Positions 8,640-14,335 of a stretch of 14,335 bases of DNA are shown here, piece after piece (the stretch's first letter is position 1; every line of letters starts with the position of its first letter). Position numbers and translations under genes: made by a program. The notes under the pieces were generated by a model. That model had not been told where the DNA came from, ran no database searches, and saw only the letters and a list, made by a program, of their open reading frames with translations. Source of the stretch: Phoronis ovalis (Eukaryota > Phoronida > Phoronidae); NCBI GenBank assembly GCA_028565635.1, contig JAOXYB010032964.1:1-14335 (forward strand), read 5' to 3'.

Positions 8640-9964
8640 CATTCTACAAACATTAAAATTACACTAGACAGGATCCTGTCTTGTCCTGTGTCAATGATTA
8701 TATATTACAGGGATGGCCTATAGTGGAATGTAGTGATAAATTCCGTCCATATTTTCGGCATAAAACGGAACTTAGTGTTGAGGATGGCTGTATTATAGGG
8801 TAACAGAGTTATTGTTCCACCCCAGGGCCAGGATAAAATTTTGATGGAGTTATATCAAACATATCCAGGTGTCTCAAGGATGAAGTCTATTGCTAGGAGT
8901 TGTTTGGTAGCCTAAGATGGATAAAAATATTGAAGCTGAGGTTGGGAATTGTGATTCATGTCAGACAAATAAAAAATCTACAGCAAAAGCAGAACTACAT
9001 CCATGGGAATATCAAGAGAAACCATGGACCCGTGTACATCTTGATTATGCCGGACTATTTCTTGGAGCTATATTGTTTCTCATTATTGTCGATTCTTAAT
9101 CAGAATGGTTGGATGTTCATATTATGTCTAGCACAACATCAGCAGCAACGATTGAGTTACATGAAGTTTTCGCAATTCATGGATTACCTGAGAGTATTGT
9201 AACGGACAACGGACCGAATTTTACTAGTGAATGAGTTTTCAGAATTTCACAAAAATGGAATTCGTCACATTAGAACATCATCGTACCATTCAGCTTCAAA
9301 TGGTTAAGCAGAACGTGCCGTGAGAACATTTAAAGATCGTATGAGGAAGATGGTAGAAGATGGTCTGCAGCAACAGACTGGAGCTAATTTGCAGACTAAG
9401 TTAGCCAGATTCTGACTCCGATATCGTGCTACACCACATGCTACAACAGGTGTTGCGCCTGCTCAACTGTTAATGGGAAGAAAAGTTCATACACACTTTA
9501 ACTTGATTAAGCCGAGCATAGATGTTAAAGTGAGAGACAAACAATTTCAGATGAAAGCTAGTCATGATTATCATGCTAAGGATCGTGACTTAATGGAAAA
9601 CGACCCAGTTTATGTACGTTGATTTGATACTAAACATAAATGGATTCCTGGAATCATTGCTGATCAGTCTGGTCCCGTGTCAAATAAATTTCAACTTGAG
9701 GATGGTCGTGTAGTTAGGAGACATCAGGATCATGTTCGGGCTAAAACGAATCCGTCCCACCTGAAGGTTGTACCACACACATTAGCATCGTTACCTGAAT
9801 CACCAGAATCATCTCTGTCGTTTGAAAATGTAGAATCCGTCAATAATACACCTACTACTGAAGTGTTGAATTCGGAACCATTGCGACATTCTTCCAGGAT
9901 TAAAACAACCCCAACTCATTTGAAGGATTTTGTCAGTTATTTGATGGATTGTGTTACTGGATGA
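8640..9964 (+). pseudogene. Integrase (gypsy), with stops, frame shifts and a ruined zinc finger
   Basis: Pieces run NRVIVPPQGQDKILMELYQ, SRMKSIARS, DKNIEAEVGNCDSCQTNK, TRVHLDYAGLFLGAI, VTDNGPNFTSE, HIRTSSYHSASNG, AERAVRTFKDRMRKM, YRATPHATTGVAPAQLLMGR and the GPF/Y-type module near 9671-9740. The catalytic triad is present: D at 9043, D at 9205 and E at 9311, the last two about 35 residues apart as expected for D-D-35-E. The zinc-binding cysteines remain (8950, 8959), but both histidines of the HHCC finger appear as tyrosine (8853, 8862). Stops occur at 8913, 9097, 9305, 9413 and 9620, with frame changes near 8916 and 9230. The tail 9677-9964 is open and hydrophilic and ends in HSSRIKTTPTHLKDFV. 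Confidence 0.92.
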
Positions 9965-10099
9965 TTATAAGTAATTTAAGTTTAAGATTGCTTGGAGCAG
10001 TTATGTTTTGAAAACTACGACACTAAGTTGTGTTCAAAATAACGTCCTATAAGTAATTTAAGTGCTTCAACATTTATATCAGAAAATAAGTATTTTCTT
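9965..10099 (+). other. 3' untranslated part of the gypsy element with a 16-bp direct repeat
   Basis: Non-coding stretch between the polyprotein stop and the polypurine tract. TATAAGTAATTTAAGT occurs exactly at 9966-9981 and again at 10048-10063, so about 82 bases are bracketed by a short direct duplication. No further gene is seen. Confidence 0.75.
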
Positions 10100-10112
10100 A
10101 AAGGGAAAGGAG
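10100..10112 (+). promoter_or_regulatory. Polypurine tract (plus-strand primer site)
   Basis: AAAGGGAAAGGAG is a 13-base all-purine run immediately followed by TGTAGTAC, the expected LTR start. In LTR elements this RNA segment resists RNase H and primes plus-strand DNA synthesis. Confidence 0.85.
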
Positions 10113-10257
10113 TGTAGTACATTGGGAATGTTTATTGTGGTCTATCATGATCATGTACTTATGTAACTTCAGTAGTTAGAGAGTTAGTTGGCAGCCATTA
10201 AAAGCACATGTTATTGAACAGCTAGTACTTATTGATTTCTGCAATCAAATCACAACA
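10113..10257 (+). repeat. 3' LTR of the gypsy element (right end approximate)
   Basis: The start TGTAGTAC is fixed by the adjacent polypurine tract. The end is placed at TCACAACA (10250-10257) because it closes with CA and is a rough inverted match to the TGTAGT start, giving about 145 bp, short but reasonable for a gypsy LTR. No second LTR copy exists in the window, so the right boundary is not proven. Confidence 0.6.
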
Positions 10258-11650
10258 ACTCTGTTTTATATAATTAATAGTAATACCAACATTTTTTATT
10301 AAACACTTTAATAGCAACACACCATTAAATGTTTTTGGAAAGTATTACAAAATATAAATATTGACAATTTGAGAAAACGGAAGCGAATATAATATTTTTC
10401 TAATGTGAATCCCATGTAACGTCAAACAAACATAACGGTAGGCACAATATTACATGTGGCGTGAAGTGATTACCCACATATCCCTCTGGTGGTAGAAGGG
10501 TGCTATTGTTAATGACTGATTTAAGAATAGTTTAGTTATATAGTTACATCAGTTAATAACAATACTACTCACAGGTAATATTTCATAATTCTATTAGACT
10601 AGGTGTCATGGATTGACCCTAAAATCTCATCTTGCAGTTTGCACTTAAAACAGGACAGTTCTGGAATACAACAAAGTTTAATATGAATTGTTTATCTCCA
10701 TTAAATTATATTGTCAAGCTTACCTTCCATATATGGGCTTATCAACTATTTATTCTATGAAGATCACGTTCCCGGGTCAAGTTCTACATTCTGTGTGAGC
10801 ATTGCTTAAATCCTTTGTTTAATTATATACTTTAAAATTTACCAGCCGATAATTAATGTCCTAATCACTTGGACCGAATCTGAAATCCTACAAGTTTTAG
10901 CTCCTAATGATTTGTAGTACATACGTATGTATTATATGTTTCTAGCACCTAACTGCGATTATGTAGCATCTAACTATTTTATTCTAACATCTACGGATTT
11001 TTGGCTAATATTCACTGTGTACTTCATGAGCAGATAGCTGAGACTACATGTGCACGTTCACATGTAGATTCTAATAATGCGCTGTTGTCTGCATAGTATT
11101 ATTAATCCTAGTTTCAGGGAATCTTCTAGATATATTTATAATTTATTTATATAATTTAGTCAAAGCTGAATCTTATATTTTAACTACACAGAGTTTTCAG
11201 TCTTTATCATAAGACTTTCATCAGTCCTTTCTGAAATGGCAGTTAGAGGTCATATGATCTCATTGATTAAAAGACTAATATCATAAACTTAATCATAAAG
11301 AAGCAACTTGTATCTCTGGGGATACCTTTACTCCTGTATTAGATAATTTACTATTTGCTTATAAAATATAGGAAATCTTGTAACGATATATTCTTTGCTA
11401 AAAATAGTCTTAAAAATATATCTAGTAGGTTAATTTTTTGATTTTTGTCTTAGTCAAGCTGATCAGACATTTCTGTTTGGACCCCAAACATTCCCAAGCA
11501 TTTTTGCTAAAGTAGAAAATAAGATATTAAAAATTTTTTTTTATCTATTAAGCATGATGACGGAATTTTATAAAAATTATATATGGTGTTCTGTTTATTT
11601 GTGTCACCCTGTATGATTACTTACTTATTATATGTACTTGATAATTTTAG
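10258..11650. other. AT-rich non-coding stretch, probable intron
   Basis: About 1.4 kb with stops throughout and no recognisable gene or element. It holds two small palindromic features: the perfect palindrome TACATACGTATGTA at 10918-10931, and a hairpin with arms CTACATGTG and CACATGTAG at 11044-11067. It ends in a splice acceptor (TAATTTTAG at 11642-11650), so at least its right part is intronic. Confidence 0.6.
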
Positions 11651-11755
11651 TTTAAAACTGGAGATCGTGTTATGGTGGACAGTTGTAATGGGGATATCGA
11701 AAAAGCCAAGAAACTACAAGAAAACTATGGTGGTTGGAACGATAGAATGAAATTG
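11651..11755 (+). CDS. Exon of a Mind-bomb-type SH3-repeat protein (MIB2-like), first half of domain
   Basis: This 105-base, 35-codon exon encodes FKTGDRVMVDSCNGDIEKAK followed by KLQENYGGWNDRMKL. The pattern of a GDRV start, then K-K-L-Q and GGW-D-M, is the first half of the SH3_15 repeat found in Mind bomb E3 ubiquitin ligases (MIB1, MIB2), where these repeats help bind the Notch ligand tails that the enzyme ubiquitinates. The exon is bounded by a good acceptor (TTTTAG, ending at 11650) and a donor (TTG then GTATGT at 11756). It starts and ends in phase 0 and has no stop. The rest of the gene lies outside the window or was not recognised, so MIB2 identity, as opposed to another protein with this repeat, is inference. 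Confidence 0.78.
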
Positions 11756-11876
11756 GTATGTACAGTTTTTATCAACTAATTGTCATTTGGTCACAACTTT
11801 AAATGTTGATAAAACTAAGCTCAAGTACAGCTGCTTTCAAGTGTAATTAAAATACACTTTTAAAATTGTATTGTAG

Positions 11877-11950
11877 TATTTGGGACAGGAAGGAACTGTG
11901 ACCAAAAAGATTCTTCATGTGGTAAAGGTGGAACATGATGACGGGCGGAG
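11877..11950 (+). CDS. Next exon of the same MIB-like gene, second half of the SH3 repeat
   Basis: After a 121-base intron ending in TTGTAG (11871-11876), the frame continues in phase 0 as YLGQEGTVTKKILHVVKVEH followed by DDGRR. It is followed by a donor, GTAATT, at 11951. LGQEGTV and the VKVEHDDG strand fit the second half of the SH3_15 repeat, directly continuing the GGWNDRM of the preceding exon. The 74-base length leaves two bases of a split codon, so the next exon must begin in the matching phase. In the family, a conserved tryptophan and an NP motif come next and should be found in the following exon. No such exon is seen before the window ends, so the following intron exceeds 2.3 kb. 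Confidence 0.76.
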
Positions 11951-12064
11951 GTAATTATTTAGTAAAATGTTTGAGAATGTAAGCCTTCACTTAATTAAAA
12001 AGATACATCTTAGAAAGGTTGCGCAATTTTATAATACAAAAGCAGTAAAGGTAAATGACTTTAT
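11951..12064. other. Start of the large downstream intron
   Basis: Intron sequence directly after the GTAATT donor. A plus-strand open frame of 70 codons begins here but crosses into the repeat array and resembles nothing. I regard it as chance. Confidence 0.55.
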
Positions 12065-12094
12065 TATGCCCATCGCACATAGTGCATGGGCATA
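12065..12094 (+). repeat. Conserved hairpin repeat, copy 1 (TATGCCCAT / ATGGGCATA)
   Basis: TATGCCCAT (12065-12073) pairs perfectly with ATGGGCATA (12086-12094). Inside, GCAC and GTGC pair as well around a three-base loop, leaving one bulged C. The stem is 13 base pairs. It is followed by TATAGTTGTAGG and CCGTAACCTTTCTG, and a related hairpin lies at 14174. I associate this sequence with an abundant mollusc interspersed repeat, from memory. Confidence 0.8.
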
Positions 12095-12129
12095 TAGTTG
12101 TAGGCTATGCATCGTCATCCGTAACCTTT

Positions 12130-14010
12130 CTGTTTCTAGCAATAACAGCTTTTTACCCAATCAGTTTCATATTCAGTAGAGGATAAATATAGGTTGAATT
12201 GCAGTCGGTAATAATTTTGACCTTGAATTCTTCCAATACAGCCAACTGGTGGCCATCTTTGTTACCGAGAGGCCATATTATATTGCATCGCATACCAGAT
12301 AGAGAAAGCGTTAACTAGCCGATTTGAAGGTGTTTGCTCCTGAGAGGACATGTTTCTTTGCGTGAGTTGCGGGAAAGACAAAACATTTACTAGACCATTC
12401 GAAGGTGGATTCAAGAAAGTCGTAGGCCGGGATTATGGGTGTAATAGGTTAGGTGACATTTTAGAGTAACCTTGAAAAGTGGATCAAATGGCGATTTTAA
12501 TCTTCAACATTTTTCATTGTGCGGAATACTTTCTTTGTCTCGCAATAATGCTTGAGTTTTTATCAGATCAGCTTTAGATTCGATATGGGATAATACAGAT
12601 CTGGTAAATTCTTTACCTGGATCATTTCCAAGATGGCCAACTGGTGACCATGTTTGTTACCGAGAAGGCATGTTACATTGCACCCCATACCATAAAGACT
12701 TCAAAGATGAATTCAAAAAGGCCATAGGTTGGTGGGTGTAATAGGCTAGCTAGATGACATTTTAAAATAACCTTGAGAAGTGGGTCAAATGATATTGATT
12801 TGAATCTTCGACATTTTTTGTGCGTGATACTTTATTTGTCTCACAATAACTTCTTCAGTTTTTATCTGATCAGCTTCATATTCCTTACAGGTCAAAATGC
12901 AGGTCAAATACAATTTTGACCCAGATCATTTGGAATATGGTCAACTGACGGTCATGTGTGTTCTCGAAGTTGTAATTTACACTGACAGCTTCAGTTTTTA
13001 TATGATCAGCTTCATATTTTGATACAGTGTAAGTATAGATCAAAGTGCAAGTAAGATATAATTTTGACCCGGCTTATCTCCAATATGGCTGATTGCAGGT
13101 TGCCATGTTTGTTACCAAAAGGACATATCACATTGCATCGTGTGTCATAAAGACAAAGCGTTAACTAGACGATTTGTAGGTGGATTCAAGAAGGTCATAG
13201 GCTGGTTGGCATAACAGGCTGGGTGACATTTTAAAATGACCTTGAGAAGTGGGTCAAATGTAGATCCAAATCTTTGACATTTTTGCATGTAGCATTTTCT
13301 CAGCCTCTCAATAATTAATACAGGTCAAAAATGCAGGCTGGTTATAATTTGATCTTGATTAATTCCAATATGGCCAATTTGCAGCCATGTTTTTTCCCTA
13401 GAAGGCACGTCACCTCGTGTCAGTTGTGGCAAAGATGAAATATTGAATGGACTATTCAAAGGTAGATTCATGAAGGCCATAGGCGGGTGGGTTTAATAGG
13501 CAAGGTGACGTTTTAGAATGACCTTGAAAAGTGAGTCAGACACCAATCCGAAATATTTGACATTTTTTGTATGTTTGCTTTCATTGTCTCTCAATAATTC
13601 TTTCAGTTTTTATCAGCTTCGCATTCAATACTGGGTAAGTACAGGTCGAAGTGCAGGTCAGGATTACCTCCAATATGGCCAACTGATGACCATGTTTGTT
13701 ATTGAAATTTTACAATAACAACTTCAATTTTTATCTGATCAGCTTCATATTTGATACAGGGTAAGTATAGGTGAGAGTGCATGTCAAATTTAATTTTGAC
13801 TCAGATTACTTCCAAAATGGCCAACTGGCGACCATGTTTGTTCTTGAGAGGGCACATCACTTTGCGTTGCATACCAGAAAGACATGGCACTGACTAGACT
13901 ATTCAAGGTAGATTCATGAAGAACAAAATGTAGCATTTTAGAATGACATTGATAAGTGTGTCAAATGATGATCAAGATCTTTAAAATTTATTATATACAA
14001 TACTTCGCTT
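12130..14010 (+). repeat. Diverged tandem repeat array with higher-order period near 735 bp
   Basis: The anchor CCAANATGGCCAACTG.GACCATGTTTGTTAC recurs at about 12233, 12628, 12932, 13080, 13365, 13670 and 13812. Full units (about 285-305 bp) continue through an AAGACAAAGCG-like part, GGTCATAGGCTGG, GTGACATTTTAAAATGACCTTGA, AAGTGGGTCAAATG, a TTTGACATTTTT part and CAGTTTTTATCTGATCAGC back to the next anchor. Two units, at 12932 and 13670, are shortened to about 145 bp by the same internal loss. The order full-short-full is repeated, with equivalent anchors 737, 738 and 732 bases apart. The first unit is about 395 bp and contains an extra partial copy. All units have the same orientation. No protein-coding capacity is seen. 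Confidence 0.88.
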
Positions 14011-14173
14011 TACATGTGTAAGACTTAAAGCGACTACCCACCAGGGTTGCAAATTACATACAACCTAGCCGAACATGATCTGAATCTAAGGATGAGATAG
14101 GCATCTGACATTGCTAATGTTTGTTTAATACATACTACCCCTAGTACTTTTACATACAAGCAAGTTAGCTCTT
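14011..14173. other. Unassigned stretch between array and second hairpin
   Basis: About 160 bases of non-coding sequence after the last array unit. A minus-strand open frame spans it and the SINE, but the part over the SINE is just the tRNA-like sequence read backwards, so I do not treat it as a gene. Confidence 0.45.
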
Positions 14174-14202
14174 TATGCCCATCCGCATAATAGCTGGGCA
14201 TA
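14174..14202 (+). repeat. Conserved hairpin repeat, copy 2 (TATGCCCA / TGGGCATA)
   Basis: TATGCCCA (14174-14181) and TGGGCATA (14195-14202) are perfect 8-base inverted arms around CCGCATAATAGC-like loop sequence. They are followed by TATAGTCGTA, matching the TATAGTTGTA that follows copy 1. The inner GCAC/GTGC pairing of copy 1 is lost here. The SINE begins about 15 bases downstream. Confidence 0.78.
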
Positions 14203-14217
14203 TAGTCGTAAGAATGA

Positions 14218-14335
14218 GCTGCGGTGGTGTAGTGGTTAGCACGTCCGCCTTTCAAGCCAAAGGTCGTGGGTTCAAATCCCGATACTGGCATGGAAATTAA
14301 CAAGGTATAAAAACCTGGCTCTCAACATTGGGGAC
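14218..14335 (+). mobile_element. tRNA-derived SINE (Glu-TTC-like head), cut by window edge
   Basis: Positions 14218-14290 form a tRNA-like head. An RNA polymerase III A box, TGGTGTAGTGG, lies at 14225-14235, and a perfect B box, GGTTCAAATCC, at 14269-14279. The anticodon loop CTTTCAA (14249-14255) would give anticodon TTC (glutamate). The cloverleaf is degraded: the anticodon stem TCCGC against GCCAA pairs at only three of five positions, and the acceptor arms pair poorly, so this is not a working tRNA gene. It is followed by a tRNA-unrelated body that includes AACAAGGTATAAAAACC and runs off the window. The internal promoter boxes suggest the parent family was transcribed by RNA polymerase III. 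Confidence 0.85.

Larger units (their letters stand above)
7113..10257 (+). mobile_element. Ty3/gypsy LTR retrotransposon, 5'-truncated and inactive
   Basis: Protease, reverse transcriptase, RNase H and integrase follow each other in the Ty3/gypsy order, then a polypurine tract and a 3' LTR. The integrase end has the GPV...DGRVVRRHQDHVR (GPF/Y-type) module of this group. Gag, primer-binding site and 5' LTR are missing: I find no second copy of the LTR sequence upstream. At least ten in-frame stops or frame changes and one internal deletion show that it cannot make a polyprotein. Motif style (LGRDWL, TDHKSLLGLF, CDSCQTNK) resembles the K02A2.6-like gypsy elements common in invertebrates. It probably decayed for a long time inside an intron or intergenic repeat cluster. 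Confidence 0.92.

Noticed and set aside
8900-9202. Plus-strand open frame of 100 codons
   Set aside because: Alternative frame of the integrase; CDSCQTNK, LDYAG and TDNGPNF lie in the neighbouring frame.
11044-11067. Hairpin with 9-base arms CTACATGTG / CACATGTAG
   Set aside because: A single short inverted repeat in AT-rich sequence with no conserved partner; not enough to claim a regulatory or RNA feature.
11967-12179. Plus-strand open frame of 70 codons directly after the MIB-like exon
   Set aside because: It starts inside the intron after a clear donor site, crosses the hairpin repeat and runs into the tandem array. No domain is visible.
13518-13718. Plus-strand open frame of 66 codons
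   Set aside because: Lies wholly within the diverged tandem array, and the other units do not keep it open.
12130-14010. CRISPR-like array
   Set aside because: Units are long, diverged, and have no short identical repeats with unique spacers. The genome is eukaryotic.
14218-14290. Functional tRNA-Glu gene
   Set aside because: Anticodon and acceptor stems pair poorly and a SINE-like body follows, so a tRNA-derived SINE explains it better.
14034-14303. Minus-strand open frame of 89 codons
   Set aside because: Its N-terminal half is the tRNA-like SINE head read backwards, a frequent spurious protein in repeat-rich genomes.

Overview
The window is animal (metazoan) nuclear DNA, AT-rich and gene-poor. 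Most of it is old, broken mobile-element sequence. The best evidence for the host is two short spliced exons near 11.65-11.95 kb, which encode a Mind-bomb-type SH3 repeat (MIB2-like E3 ubiquitin ligase). A tRNA-derived SINE at the right edge and repeat styles I associate with bivalve or gastropod genomes (CAAGATGGC-rich repeats, a TATGCCCA/TGGGCATA hairpin) make a mollusc the most likely host. That last step is inference.

Layout: 1-68 is a hexamer microsatellite. 69-961 is AT-rich with nothing recognisable. 962-1600 (minus strand) is the decayed 3' part of a LINE reverse transcriptase. About 1793-2310 and 6665-7115 are diverged copies of one repeat in opposite orientation. Between them, 2922-6410 (plus strand) is a frame-shifted pseudogene of a large, uncharacterised invertebrate protein family. 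It is split by an insert of about 1.1 kb at 4198-5311 that has matching inverted ends, a TATA-like box and GA-rich tandem repeats, so it may be a solo LTR. From about 7113 to 10257 lies a 5'-truncated, heavily mutated Ty3/gypsy element (protease, RT, RNase H, integrase, polypurine tract, 3' LTR). 10258-11650 is featureless AT-rich sequence. The MIB-like exons follow. The next intron holds a diverged tandem array (about 12.13-14.01 kb) with a higher-order period near 735 bp, bracketed by two copies of a conserved hairpin. The window ends inside a tRNA-related SINE.

Nothing here is an operon or a prokaryotic system. The only plausibly functional coding sequence is the pair of MIB-like exons, and the rest is probably intronic or intergenic repeat. 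The most interesting structure is the conserved-family pseudogene lying between inverted repeat arms, which could mark a large, poorly described DNA transposon with long terminal inverted repeats. The evidence is suggestive, not decisive. All family assignments rest on motifs read by eye; no database search was run.
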